A stretch of DNA of 64,000 nucleotides from Lamellibrachia satsuma (GCA_033239005.1 BSQZ01000030.1:1140001-1204000), one strand, 5' to 3'. Numbered from the stretch's first letter, positions 12,864-24,720 are shown. Program-made: numbers and translations. Notes: a model not told the origin generated them from the sequence alone.

Positions 12864-14381
12864 CACGGGTGAGATTTAGCATGTCATGGAAGGTAGCTAG
12901 TTGGGCTACCAACATTGCAAAGTGAAGTAGCCCGACAGCTTCTTAGGTAGCCCACTTGCTAATCAATACTTTGATGATAGAAAGTAAACACTTTGAAGAT
13001 AGAATGTATGAACGACATCAACGACAAAAACATCAAAAACGAACATTTATTTTCAAGGCAGGATCAATAGAATGCAATACATAATACTGAATATAATACA
13101 ATATGCAATTATACACAGGTTGTTTTTCTTTCATAACATGGTACACCAACAATCTACGCGAAAAGTTTCCAAGCGTCACAGGACATCAGGTCCTGTGAAC
13201 GGAACAGTTTTGCTGATTTTTTACAGGACCTGATTTTACCCTAGCCTAGAGAAACTTTAACCAGGTTCCCAATTAATTCACCAGAAGCGATCCGCATACC
13301 ATGGAGATAATTATATCTAACTATAATCGAGATAGCGTATGTTTCTATGTATGTAATTATGTATGTTTATATGTGGTTATGCTCACATTTTCCACCTAGA
13401 CGGCTTACACTTCGGGCGCCAAATTTTCAGGGATTAATCTATGACCCCACAAATGAAATGTAACGCCTTTATTTTTTTTAGAAATACCCCGTATATCAAG
13501 GGTTCTTAGTAGTTTTTATGGTAAATCAAATGTTTGTTGCGTAAAACGTTAGCTTCCAACAATGGCAGAAACCACACGCGCCGAGGTGAATACTTAGGTA
13601 CGTAAACCGTTTGAGAGTACATAGTGCCATATTGGCAGTTTATATTAATTATAGTTGGCCCGAGGGCCAATACGTGGGTGCGTGCTTTCACAATAAAAAG
13701 GCAATAAAAAGCAGATATTCTACTATTCTACAACCAACACAAGTATCCTTGTCCCATGGGTCTAAATTCATGCGACCTTCAACATTTTGAACATGCACTG
13801 AGTATTGCATCACGTGTGTGACGCGGTTGTTTCTGGTAATACGTTCGAGCATATTGATGGCATATTGGCCTGAGTCTGAGGCATTTGGTAAACATTGCCA
13901 TCATGACTGTCGCGTATAAACTACCACGTAATCCCGACCTGGGGACGTGCATTTTTGCTAGTAGTAGTTCGTCAGTTCAAAGACAGACTAAATCAGCAAT
14001 GGAATAGCCTGCGATGTGGGCACCAACAAAGGCCCATTAACCTGTAAGTGTAAGTATATGGTGGCACCACGCAGCACCAACACTATTAATATGACCGGTT
14101 ATTATTTCAATTTAGAATGACCATTCAGTTACATGTTGAGCATCGATGTGGTTGATTAAAAATACAATGAATGCTCCCTATTGATATCGCTTCGGCAACG
14201 GTTAGGCAACATTTCTTGCAATGTCAAACGTGTCACAAACACACAGTTTATGGTTAATATATAGCCAGGACAACACTTCTGAGATGTTTATTAACATTCC
14301 TTTTATTTTTGCTGGGTCTAGCATATTGCAGCTCCGTAAATATTTCGAGTCGCCATTGGCGACCGCTAAATCTCACCCGTG
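12864..14381. mobile_element. Non-autonomous DNA transposon, 17-bp TIRs, 8-bp TSD (hAT-like)
   Basis: The left terminus CACGGGTGAGATTTAGC (12864-12880) is the exact reverse complement of the right terminus (14365-14381). The element is 1518 bp and is flanked by perfect 8-bp duplications GTGGTTAG (12856-12863 and 14382-14389). An 8-bp target duplication is typical of hAT elements, though P- and Merlin-type transposons also make 8-9 bp; without a transposase the superfamily is inferred. No transposase-like frame is present. Interior features include repeated TAGCCC/GGGCTA words near the left end (12895-12955) and overlapping hairpins around 13176-13234. Perfect TSDs and TIRs suggest a fairly young insertion. 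Confidence 0.9.
13176..13234. repeat. Two mutually exclusive hairpins inside the transposon
   Basis: TCACAGGAC (13176-13184) pairs with GTCCTGTGA (13190-13198) around a 5-nt loop. ATCAGGTCCTGT (13185-13196) pairs perfectly with ACAGGACCTGAT (13223-13234). The middle segment is shared, so only one stem can form at a time. Confidence 0.75.
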
Positions 14382-14550
14382 GTGGTTAGGATTAATTTTG
14401 TGTTTGCTTAAGTATGTGCCCCTGAAGATTCCATCAGTCGGTGGTTAGGATTCAGTTTGTGTTCGCTTAAGTATGTGCCCCTGAAGATTCCATCAGTCGG
14501 TGGTTAGGATTAAATTTCTGTTCGCTTAAGTATGTGCCCCTGAAGATTCA
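14382..14550. repeat. 59-bp minisatellite, three copies right of the transposon
   Basis: The units run from GTGGTTAGGATT through CTTAAGTATGTGCCCC to CTGAAGATTCCATCAGTCG. They are the continuation of the unit at 12788-12863. Confidence 0.9.
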
Positions 14551-14651
14551 TTTAATCGATAATCCAGCTGTCGATCTCCTGGTCACATGTGCTTTCATAA
14601 TTGGCTGCGTTTCACAGAATGTTTAGGGAGTTGTTGCTTTTGCTTTATAGG

Positions 14652-14820
14652 TCTTCATGTAGAGGTTTATATGTCTTCATGTAGAGGTTTATATGTCTTC
14701 ATGTAGAGGTTGATATGTCTTCATGTAGAGATTTATGTCTTCATGTAGAGGTTTGTGTGTCTTCATGTAGAGGTTTATATGTCTTCATGTAGAGGTTTAT
14801 GTGTCTTCATGTAGAGGTTG
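14652..14820. repeat. 22-bp minisatellite, about 8 copies
   Basis: The core is TCTTCATGTAGAGGTTTAT with small length variants (20-22 bp). Confidence 0.95.
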
Positions 14821-15516
14821 CATAGAAAACATTTTCTAAAGATGTGATCCGATTAGCAATTTTTTATTAGTCAACTCGAGCTGTTCTCTCAATGGCGTGA
14901 GACCTGGCATCAGGTAGTCACCAGGTTAGTGCAGTCAACACTCAGCAACATAACAGAGCACCCAATTTCATTGTTATTTAACACACTCAGAATGCGACCA
15001 GGTTCACCAAGAAAGCATAAAAACAAACACCTCCAGACTCCCATAGTCTAGAATGCAAGGTGGCGTCAACCAAATAGGCCGTGATAATCCTTTCATTTTT
15101 TCCTCATTAATATTAGAGGTTATCATCCATGATATCTGGATCACAGGAGAATGTGTGAACCTAATGTAATATTTTAATAAATAACCACAGAAATGTTTGA
15201 TTTGTGGATTCCCCAGGGCCCATAGGGAAATCATGCAGTTGACCTTTTTGTGGGTCAGCTATTGTTGTAACCCTAAACAAATTATAATTGGTATTGACTG
15301 TACATGATTATATGGTTTTTAAAAAGATTCTTGTATATGCGTATGTATGTATACAATTTATTGGAATGACGCAATATTGTGTATACATTACATACCTAAA
15401 GATTTCCGTTAATAAAAATGTGAAGTTGCTATTAAAAAAATTTTATGAACTAGTTTTATACAGAAGTGCAAAAAGCAAAGAAATAAGTTTAAAACTCATT
15501 TGATTTCCAATAAATG

Positions 15517-15593
15517 CAGATAGTGTAGATGTTGTGGGTGTATTACACTGCGTGGGTGATTGGTAGAACTGATGTCACTAGTGAAACTAAGTG
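15517..15593. repeat. Dispersed repeat pair, copy 1
   Basis: This matches 16290-16363 with substitutions: GCAGATAGTGTAGATGTTGT ... GGTAGAACTGATGTCA ... AGTGAAACTAAG. Similarity extends a little upstream (CATTTGATTTCCAATAAATG against CATCTTCCCAATGACATC). Probably two copies of one small interspersed element, or a duplication spread about 770 bp apart. Confidence 0.75.
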
Positions 15594-16289
15594 TCGTTAT
15601 AAAATATTCAAATTGTTGGATAAATTATCTTATGTATCTAAAAAATTTGAGAAAGATTAAGAGTAAAAATGCATATTTATGTAATGCATTATAGGTGCCC
15701 TGGCTACCATAGGATCAGAGATATTGCTCTGTCCTCCTGTCATAATATAGTACTTCAAAGTGGCTATTTGGATATTAGCATCATCATTAAATAACCATGA
15801 CTTGGTGACAGTTAATGACTCTTATGAAATATGAATGTCATTAATGGGGTTTGTTTACATTCTGCTGATTCAAGTAACCATCTACTAAATCACCAGTCAG
15901 ATGACCTTATGTAAATTGGATAAACGGGTTCTAATATTTAGCGATTCTGTGTGCAAGTAAATATTTTGTATGTTTCGTTATGTATCGTAATAATTTTTAC
16001 ATTGGGATAACATCTTTCCGGAGAATGTAAATTATGACAAGCCTGGGGCCAATTATGCAAAATAAAATAAATAACGGAATCAGTTACAATGACAAAAGCA
16101 ATATTTTGCTGATCAAAAATTACATTCACAATTACATAATTGGACTGAGTCCTAATTCCGACACCAGACTTGATATTGTCATGTTGTCATGAGAGATTCA
16201 ACAACTCAATGATTATCCAGTCTAATCCATGAAGACTCTGTTGGTTTTGTAGCTATAGTGTTTACAAGCAAACATCTTCCCAATGACAT

Positions 16290-16363
16290 CAGACAGTGTA
16301 GATGTTGTGGATGTATTACGCTGCACGGATGATGGGTAGAACTGACGTCATCAGTGAAACTAA
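16290..16363. repeat. Dispersed repeat pair, copy 2
   Basis: Homologous to 15517-15593. This copy contains TGACGTCA where the other has TGATGTCA. Confidence 0.75.
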
Positions 16364-17135
16364 GGAGAGTGTTTTTGTTATTGTTGACCAGTGGTGATAC
16401 TTGGCGTAGTTCATGTTGCGTTCTCATCAGTATGTTGTGTCTGTTTCATTAATTTGTGAGAATGTGGGATTTGTTGCACGTGTATGTCATTCTGCATGTC
16501 GTCGTGCTAGCCTCGAGGTATTGATTTGATGCGAGGATGGCTCACCATTTGAAACATGTCACCTGGTCGTGATGCTGGCGAACAATGGCTGCATGTTGCA
16601 CGTGTTTGTGTGCAAACATTGCCATGTAGCGCATACAAGCACTTGATTAGTATGCAGTTTCATAAATTTCCACAGTTAGTCTGACTATTTTGAGATATAT
16701 GGGCTGCACAGTCTGCCAGTGGGTCTGTCACCTCTTTGTTTGGGACAGGTATTGTCAATTGTGTTGGTCCCTGGGCTTAGTAATTAATTACATTTTGTCA
16801 CTGAACTACTTAAGGGATACCTAAGATTGAGCTGCGTGCATACACAGCTCTGCACTCAAGTTGAAAGACTAATATTGATAATGTTTACAGTTGGAAAGTT
16901 AGAACGCATTGGAATGAGTTCAGCACCATGGAAACAGTGATCGACTGGTGTCTATAGCAGCTGTTTACAGGTTATTAGAAATTCTGTTAAACTGTGAGTG
17001 GGAGACGACACCTGATGATGACAATAACATTGATGTCATGCGTCATTCACCTTTATCACACACCTTGACACCCTTAGTACATTCTCTGATCATCGTTTAT
17101 TTCTCAAGTGAGATTCCTGATAATGTCTCTTGAAC

Positions 17136-17252
17136 CCACACATGGATCTCCATAAACAACATTGGCACACCCATTGATCTCTATTGAAACAACTGTTGAT
17201 CTCCACCAACACACCCAATGATCTCTATTGACACACCCGATGATCTCCACTA
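17136..17252. repeat. Degenerate tandem tract, GATCTC(C/T)A units
   Basis: About five diverged units of roughly 30 bp share the word GATCTCTATTGACACACCC or close variants. Confidence 0.65.
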
Positions 17253-18459
17253 ACATACCATAAATGTTCAAAACCAATCTTGTACCCAAATGTATTTTGG
17301 TATGGTGCTAAAGTTTGTCTTGTCGTTTTTGGATAGTTTATCTTGTCAGCTGGTAGTCATTTACAGGGTGTAGTAGAAAAACAGATATGACTAATCACTG
17401 AGTGGTTGTGCAGAAAACAATGGCTTGTTGTGAAAGTGGGCTGTAAGTGGCATTTAGTTTTTGTATCGCAGTGTCTCTGAGTATTTGGTATCATTGATTG
17501 TAAGATTGTATACTATGGATAGTGAGCACTATTGTCTCTTGGTATTACATCACAAATGTCAATATGAATTATCAGAATGAAAGTCAACAGTTCATAACTA
17601 TAAGTTAGTTGCCATACTTTTTGTCCATTATGCATTCATCAGAACTTGTTTGAAACATGGTTTGTTTGAAAAAGGTAATGTCAGTATGAGTCTCAAATCA
17701 ATTTGTCTGGCTTGTCAAGACAACAAGGTAAAGTTGAATGAATATTTAACCATCAGATATGTTTTGGTATTGCGTATTCTGTGTGTTTGGTAAAACAGCT
17801 GTAGGATGTGTGGATGTGTTCCAACAGGGTGACTAGCACACATCCCAATGTTCTTTGTTGTCCTCCAGACAGTGCCAGGACATTGTGTTGACAAAGGCCC
17901 GCCCTGTCATATGATACGGGGTTACTCAGGTACATAGGACATCCAGGTAGAGATCTTCACTGGTTCTGTTATCAAGTAGACTAGGTAGCTTTGATGGAGC
18001 AGTGCTTGACACTAGATAGTAAGGTGTACATCTGTCACATGAACTGTGCATGTATGCATTTTATGTTGACAGATCTGTGTCCCCTTTGTTTTGGTGTCAC
18101 TTTTTGTGGGGTGTTGTCATTGACGCTGCAGCTCTAAGGTTTTAGTGGTCCATGGAATGGGAACCTAGATCATGAATGTTGTAAGTAGTTGAACAGTTGT
18201 TACAAAAAGAAATATTCTTGAAATTACCCGTGTTCATATGTATGTATTAACTCATGTAGTGGAGAATTAAAACATTCAATTTAATAAAAAATGTGTATTA
18301 AAATCATTGAAAGGAATGACTTTAGTCATTAGATCTGATAAGGCTCAAAATAACAGTTATCCAAAACAGAAAACACTTTGTGGAGTCAAGGCCAATCATG
18401 GGTGTGACTTCCATCCTCTCGCCGATCACATGACAAAGTGAACAAATTTCACCATAGGT

Positions 18460-18543
18460 GAAATTTTTTTGTTTTCAGGTTTCCATGTTCACTTCACTTA
18501 ATGTTTGATAAAAAAATTAATTAATTTAATAGTTTGTCTGATG
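18460..18543. repeat. Interspersed repeat, left fragment (split by insertion)
   Basis: The end of this fragment (TTAATAGTTTGTCTGATG) matches 44862-44884 (TTACTAGTTTGTCTGGTG). The homology resumes at 19678 after the inserted element and runs to about 19820. Confidence 0.55.
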
Positions 18544-19671
18544 CAGGGCATCACGTTTGAGGCGAGCGATTGCTCTCGCTGCCTATCACTCGCACAAATC
18601 AATAATTGATGGAGCGATTTCTCTCTCGCGTCAATTGTTAAAATCACTCTCTGCCTGCAAATATTCGTGTTAAGTATTTTCTTGAGTTTTCAGATTCACT
18701 AGGAAAGTCTAACCTCTTTATAACGCAGTGTTCGGGTTCCAATATTCGGAGTTCACAGATCATCCATCACCGGCGATGGTGATCGCGCGGTGTATAAAAT
18801 GATCAAATGAGTAGACTAATGTCGATTTGTATTATGTGTAAATGTCACATAATGTTGTATGTTGAACTGAATAAAATACACATATACATGTACAGTTATG
18901 GAATAGTTAAGGGATGAACAATACTTCGCTACGATCCAATTGACAGACTACGCTGTAATGGTAATCGAAAATAACCGAAAATGTATATGAGTTGACTGGG
19001 AGTGTAAAAGTTGATTAGACATTGAAAACGATAATTTTAGTAATTGTTCCACTTCGTCTTTCAATCGCTCTGAACACATAAATTCATGATGCACATCTCC
19101 GGTACCGTTTAACTGTTTCAATGTGCGGATGGCAAATTCATATCTTTTGCGCACTGAGTTTGAGTTTGGCATTATGATGCAATGGAAGCATGCCATTTCA
19201 CCCCTTTTTGGTGTTGCCTACTAAGCTGCATTTATGAGTTGTGACTATACATCATATTCTTATATAAGTGGCATATTTGTGAATTTCAATTGCAATTTGC
19301 AAACCGCCTAAGCGAAGTCGCAAACGAAACGAAGTACCGTGTTGTGGCCACAGGCACTGCCTGGGGACAGTACATTGCCACTGGCCTTGCCTAGGCTAAG
19401 GCCTACAGTAACCGGTGACATGTTGCAATTAAAAACTGTTTCACCAATTGCAATCAGAATGCATGGGCTTTACTAAAGTAAACATTTATTTCTTTGTACA
19501 AAAGTCAGCGCCAACAAGCACCAATTAAAATTTCATGGCGACAACGACATAATCCGGAAATGGTGGCGCCACCAAATGGTAAAAAACGACTAACAAATCG
19601 CTCGCCTAAATTAATTTGGCATATTTAGGCGAGCAATTTATCGCTCGCCTGTTGTTTTCAAATATGAATTG
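18544..19671. mobile_element. Putative second hAT-like insertion with GGCGAGCGAT subterminal repeats
   Basis: The segment begins CAGGGCATCACGTTTGAGGC and is flanked by CTGATG on both sides (18538-18543, 19672-19677). The related repeat at 44815-45020 lacks the whole segment, so it serves as an empty site. The left end carries GGCGAGCGAT, and the right end carries it inverted (ATCGCTCGCC, around 19640), with a further GGCGAGC/GCTCGCC pair near 19600-19640. The outer TIRs are diverged, so termini are approximate. About 1.1 kb, no transposase frame. The insertion itself is well supported by the empty-site comparison; the superfamily is a guess. Confidence 0.5.
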
Positions 19672-19820
19672 CTGATGATTTCACAAAAACTATGTACAAC
19701 AGTTGCACACTTGAGCTAGCGTGTTGCAGTGCATACTAGGTGGGTTTTATTTTTTGCAAAATTAATTTGAAATGAGACTAAAAAAATCAAATTGAAGAGG
19801 GACCTTCTTTAACTGGTGCA
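19672..19820. repeat. Interspersed repeat, right fragment
   Basis: Homologous to 44879-45017. Shared words include GATTTCA.CAAAACT, ATACTAGG.GGGTTT, TTTTTGC.AAAT, AAATGAGAC and GAGGGACCTT. Confidence 0.7.
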
Positions 19821-19821
19821 T

Positions 19822-19856
19822 TCGTGCGTGCGTGCGTGCGTGCGTGCGTGTGTGTG
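19822..19856. repeat. (GTGC)n microsatellite
   Basis: A short GTGC run passing into GTGTGTG, similar in composition to the tract at 1980-2048. Confidence 0.85.
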
Positions 19857-20604
19857 GAAGTTGAGATGGTCAGTGTTGTTGAACATTGGATATATCAATT
19901 TGAGATAGTATGATTGGTGGCCTTGTAGATTGGTCTGCACATAGAAACAGTGCCGTGGATAAATGTGTATCTACAGCCATATAGCTGCACAGACACAGAT
20001 ACAGACAGCTGTTGTAAGGATTCTACAGTAAACACACTGACACAGCACGATGGAATTACAAAATTGCTCTTATTAGTATTCCACACATAAAAACAAATGA
20101 TTGCTATTACAAAAAAATTATCCCAGCCAAATTGTGAATGCCAAAGTTCTGTTTTAAAAACAGGAACTTATACAAGCTGTTTGGCAAGCTACGGCAGATA
20201 CCAGCTGCGTGGCGTCTGACATGAGGTGTATTGCAAACATTTGCCTGCTGTTCGGCGTATGTCCTAGTTAGGTTGTGTCCTGCTTTGTAGAAAATGCCCA
20301 AGTACTCAAGGCTAGTTATGCGTTCTATTTATTAACTGTCCACAAAGGATAGTGCGAATAGTCTAGCTGACTAAGCAGTGCAACCGTTATCCTGAAGGCA
20401 GGCGCATCCAGAATAGCTGACTGCACAAATTGGAATCTTGTTTTCTTGCTCTATGTAACTGGGTGGGTTACTATGTTAGGCAGGCCACTTTATGCTTGGT
20501 AACCTGGGAAAGATCTTTCAATACTTCTGTACTTGATTCATGTTAGTATCTGTACTCCAGTCACAGTTATATATCAATTGTTGCTAGCATTTGCTTTGAT
20601 CATG

Positions 20605-20665
20605 GCATGGTTGTCTGGGTTGTAAAAAACAGTATCTGGCTGTCTGGGTTGTAAAAAACAACGAT
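20605..20665. repeat. 30-bp direct repeat, 2 copies
   Basis: Two copies of a unit containing CTGTCTGGGTTGTAAAAAAC. Confidence 0.85.
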
Positions 20666-22075
20666 ATCATGTGACTGTACAACAGACATGGCTGGCATGT
20701 AGCATGTATTTATGGAATTTATCAATAGTACTGTTGGAACTTGCCACGTGAGGTCTACTTCTCACGCTCTCTGTCTCTTGGTCATTGTTCTGTGATGACT
20801 TCCCAGAACCTGCGTAGCTCAGGGCCATGGGGGACACGTGATCACTAAAACCTGAAGGCCCTGTCCCAGTAACTCTTAATGTATACATTATGCAGAATAG
20901 GCAAAGAAATGCTATATGACTCGCCTGACGACCGGAAGTTAGAAACCTGCCGTTGAATGATACAGTAAAGGATTCATTCAGCAGGGTGGAATAAATAAGC
21001 TCTTGTGTGTCACAACATTTGGCTTTGTCGTTGAAAACAAACACCAATGCAAGACTGCGGGTGGTGCGCATCCTGCTTGCTGTTGCGAAACACTAGGTGT
21101 GAAGATACGTGTCGTAGGTGAAACATGGGAAGTCACATTGGATGTAGCTAGCTCCACTCACGTTGAAAGACATTGGCCACAACTGCTGTAAATTACCAGC
21201 TATTGGGTGTGTTTTATTTATGCCACTTATGAAGTAGAAAATAGCGCATTGGCAGTAGAGTTGTGTGCTTGCAAAAGTTTCAGTGTGGAAAAGGGGTGTC
21301 AGTTTCAGGTGTTAGGACTCTCCGTATTGGCAGTACCAAATACAACTAGTCGACTACATAATCCAAAGTGTGTTTTTAAACAAAAATATTGAAAATTAAC
21401 CTTAAATATCTTTACTGTTAAAATGGAAAATATTTGTAGGCAGCAATGGTTACGTCTAGCATAATAGCATTTCAGGACAAATGTTTGCAAGAAATCTTCA
21501 AAGGAGGCTGAAAAATATCATACATTGACCTATCGTACATTGCCTTTTATCCGAGAATGGAAGTCAACATCTGAAGTAATCATTAATATGTTCGCAGTGT
21601 TTACGCACTGACTGTTCAGCATGGAGACAGTGTCCTAGCCGCTTAACAATCTGTCCCAGCCGCCTAACAATCTTGGTTCTTTTCTAGTCAAGACGTGATT
21701 AGTGTCAATGGAGCTGTGTTTCTTTGTAGTATTTTGTCTATGGATATCAAAGTACATAATAGCTTTGTACTCATTTGGGTTACCTGTTTCACAACATCCT
21801 GTGTACAATTCCCAGTACTATTGGTTTTGAGTAATGTGCACTGTACAGTGTCTGTCGTGTCTTACTGTATATATTGAAAAGCTATTTTGTTATCATACTG
21901 GAAATCATATGACAGAGTTGATGTCCTAAGGTGTTTAAAATTTAGGCAATCGATACAACAAGATGATGCATTGGTGTGTTTAAAACAACTAGATGGCTTC
22001 AAATGATGATATATTATCATAACTTGTGAAGGTTTGCAGTACAGGTGAAACTGATTGAGTAGGGAATGTGACAAT

Positions 22076-22262
22076 AATTTTTTTGTTTTTGGCAATGAAA
22101 AGGATTGAATAAAAGTACATTAGGGACATAATTATAATACTTATTATTATTTATTTGTTTTGGCAATCAAAAATAATGAATAAAAGTAGAAAATGAACAT
22201 AGTATTGATAATTTATTTGTTTTGGTAATCAAAATGATTGAATAAAAATACAATAGGTATAG
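22076..22262. repeat. About 65-bp degenerate tandem repeat, 3 copies
   Basis: Each unit contains TTTGTTTTTGGCAAT or close variants, then GAATAAAAGTA, separated by AT-rich spacer. The copies are clearly diverged. Confidence 0.7.
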
Positions 22263-22275
22263 TTTGTTAAGAATG

Positions 22276-22618
22276 ATGTGTGTGTGTGTGTAGAGAGAGA
22301 GGGAGGGAGGGAGGGGGGAGGGGGGAGGGAGGGAGGGAGAGAGAGAGAGAGAGTGTGTGTGTGGAGGTAGAGAGAGTGTGTGTGGGGGTAGAGAAAGAGA
22401 GAGAGTGTGTGGGGGTAGAGAGAGTGTGTGGGGGTAGAGTGTGTGTGTGTGGGGGTAGAGTATGTGTGGGGGGGGGTAGAGTGTGTGTGTGTAGGGGTAG
22501 AGAGTGTGTGTGGAGGTAGAGAGAGTGTAGGGGGTAGAGAGTGTGGGGGTAGAAAGTGTGTGTGGGGGTAGAAAGTGTGTGGGGGTTGAGAGAGTGTGTG
22601 TGTGTGGGTAGAGAGAAA
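22276..22618. repeat. Purine-rich GT/GA/GGGG low-complexity tract
   Basis: About 340 bp of strongly strand-asymmetric sequence (GAGAGAG, GTGTGTG, GTGGGGGTAGAG). The left third is almost pure purine with mirror-like GGGAGGGAGGG runs; the rest repeats GTAGAGAGTGTGTGTGGGG irregularly. Long open frames on both strands are composition artefacts. Confidence 0.9.
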
Positions 22619-22631
22619 ACACTCTCAGCAG

Positions 22632-23005
22632 AATACCAGGGACCCATCCCCACTGGTAACACCAGGGACCCATCCCCACTGGTAACACCAGGGACCCATC
22701 CCCAATGGTAACACCAGGGACCCATCCCCACTGGGAACACCAGGGACCCATCCCCAATGGTAACACCAGGGACCCATCCCCACTGGGAACACCAGGGACC
22801 CATCCCCAATGGTAACACTAGGGACACATCCCCAATGGTAACACCAGGGACCCATCCCCACTGGGAACACCAGGGACCCATCCCCACTGGTAACACCAGG
22901 AACCCATCCCCACTGGGAACACCAGGGACTCATCCTCAATGGTAACACCAGGGACCCATCCCCACTGGGAACACCAGGGACCCATCCCCACTGGTAACAC
23001 CAGGT
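22632..23005. repeat. 26-bp minisatellite, about 14 copies
   Basis: The core is ACACCAGGGACCCATCCCCA followed by CTGGTA, CTGGGA or ATGGTA variants. The alternation of the variants suggests a two-unit (52-bp) higher-order register in the middle. Confidence 0.95.
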
Positions 23006-23225
23006 TCTTCCTCCTCCGCTAGCTTGGAAGTCTCCCAAACACACCAGAATGTGTGGCCCCACATTTGGTGGGTTAACACGTGATTGCCACATGATTATAT
23101 TTATAGATGTCGCATCTTATTTTGTGCCTCTTGGTTTGGTTGAATGTGTCTTAACTCTGTTTATATAGCAACTCATGGCAACATTCTGTCTTGGTTGGAA
23201 ATATAATGTGATGTGATATCTTTAA

Positions 23226-23332
23226 GTGCACGTACACCCTGTGTGCACGTACACCCTGTGTGCACGTACACCCTGTGTGCACGTACACCCTGTGTGCACG
23301 TACACCCTGTGTGCACGTACACCCTGTGTGCA
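23226..23332. repeat. 17-bp minisatellite, 6 copies
   Basis: The unit GTGCACGTACACCCTGT is essentially perfect and contains the palindrome GTGCAC. Confidence 0.95.
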
Positions 23333-23411
23333 TGTGAAACAAGAATAAGTGAAGTGGTGTGTGGTCTGCCATTAGTTGTGAAATTTAACCTTGGTGTAGA
23401 AATGGATCCTT

Positions 23412-23485
23412 TCTATGTTATCACTTTCTATGTTATCACTTTCTATGTTATCACTTTCTGTGTTATCACTTTCTGTGTTATCACT
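23412..23485. repeat. 15-bp minisatellite, 5 copies
   Basis: The unit is TATGTTATCACTTTC, with TATG changing to TGTG in the last copies. Confidence 0.95.
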
Positions 23486-23539
23486 GACTTACATTTCACT
23501 TCACCCTTTTGACACTGTTGAAAGTGGTGTATATAGTAA

Positions 23540-23832
23540 CGTCCTCGGCTCCAGTGAGGTCCTCTGCCTCAGTGAGGTCCTCTGCCCCAGTGAGGTCCTC
23601 TGCCCCATTGAGATCCTCCTTCCCAGTGAGGTCCTCTGCCCAAGTGAGATCCTCTGCCCCAGTGAGGTCCTCCTTCCCAGTGAGGTCGTCTGCCCCAGTG
23701 AGATCCTCTGCCCCAGTGAGATCAACTGCCCCAGTGAGGTCCTCTGCCCCAGTGATATTCTCCTTTCCAGTGGACCTAGGTCCTCTGCACCAGTGAGGTC
23801 CTCTGCCCCAGTGAGATCCTCTGCCCCAGTGA
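23540..23832. repeat. 18-bp minisatellite, about 16 copies
   Basis: The core is CCCCAGTGAGGTCCTCTG with point variants. As 18 is a multiple of three, both strands show long spurious open frames. Confidence 0.95.
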
Positions 23833-24300
23833 TTTGGCATGCTTAGATCTGACTACAGATGTGTATATGGTGCTTGCTTGTGATGTTATAGTAAACTCCA
23901 AACAGACCTGTCCAGGGCTAATGCAGAGGTGTTTTATATTGGTGGGTTTACAGAGACCACAGGCTCTGAGTAAATGACTGTTTGCACATTTACCCTCTGT
24001 GGGGTTTGTTTCTTCCCAACCAAAAGACATACATGTCCTACTTCCTGTACCATGTGCTGATGCAAATGAGTCGTCAGACTGTATCCATTTTATAAAATGA
24101 CTCCTTGGGTGGAACTATTCTTTAGTGGACTTCTTCATACTGGTATCATGACATGACATGTTGAGCTGTTTTCTTGCTGCACCAGTTCCTACACAACAGT
24201 TGGCTGTATGAGGCCAATCTGTAGGTTTCTGAGCAACTAGAATTTCTGATTTGACCTACCGGGGTAATCTATTGTTTGTAGAGACTTAGCATGCTAGATT

Positions 24301-24720
24301 GTTTGTACAAACATGCTAGATTGTCTGTTTGCAAGCTGTTCAAGTGCTGTGTTGTCTTGTCTTTCTGGTTGTTTGTACAAACATGCTAGATTGTCTGTTT
24401 GCAAGCTGTTCAGGTGCTGTGTTGTCTTGTCTTTCTGGTTGTTTGTACAAACATGCTAGATTGTCTGTCTGCAAGCTGTTCAGGTGCTGTGTTGTCTTGT
24501 CTTTCTGGTTGTTTGTACAAACATGCTAGATTGTCTGTCTGCAAGCTGTTCAGGTGCTGTGTTGTCTTGTCTTTCTGGTTGTTTGTACAAACATGCTAGA
24601 TTGTCTGTCTGCAAGCTGTTCAGGTGCTGTGTTGTCTTGTCTTTCTGGTTGTTTGTACAAACATGCTAGATTGTCTGTTTGCAAGCTGTTCAAGTGCTGT
24701 GTTGTCTTGTCTTTCTGGTT
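24301..24720. repeat. 70-bp minisatellite, 6 copies, with palindrome
   Basis: The units begin GTTTGTACAAACATGCTAGA and end CTTGTCTTTCTGGTT, in exact 70-bp register (24301, 24371, 24441, 24511, 24581, 24651). Each unit carries the perfect 12-bp palindrome GTTTGTACAAAC. Variation is limited to a few positions (TGTTTG/TGTCTG, CAAG/CAGG). Confidence 0.97.

Noticed and set aside
16340..16350. CRE octamer as a regulatory site in intron 1
   Set aside because: It lies in a diverged dispersed repeat, and the same octamer appears by chance elsewhere in the window.
20667..21071. 134-codon minus-strand open frame
   Set aside because: No recognisable motif, no splice or promoter support, and ordinary intron composition.
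22167..23092. Pro/His/Thr- and Gly/Trp-rich open frames of up to 209 codons
   Set aside because: Artefacts of the purine-rich tract and the 26-bp array.
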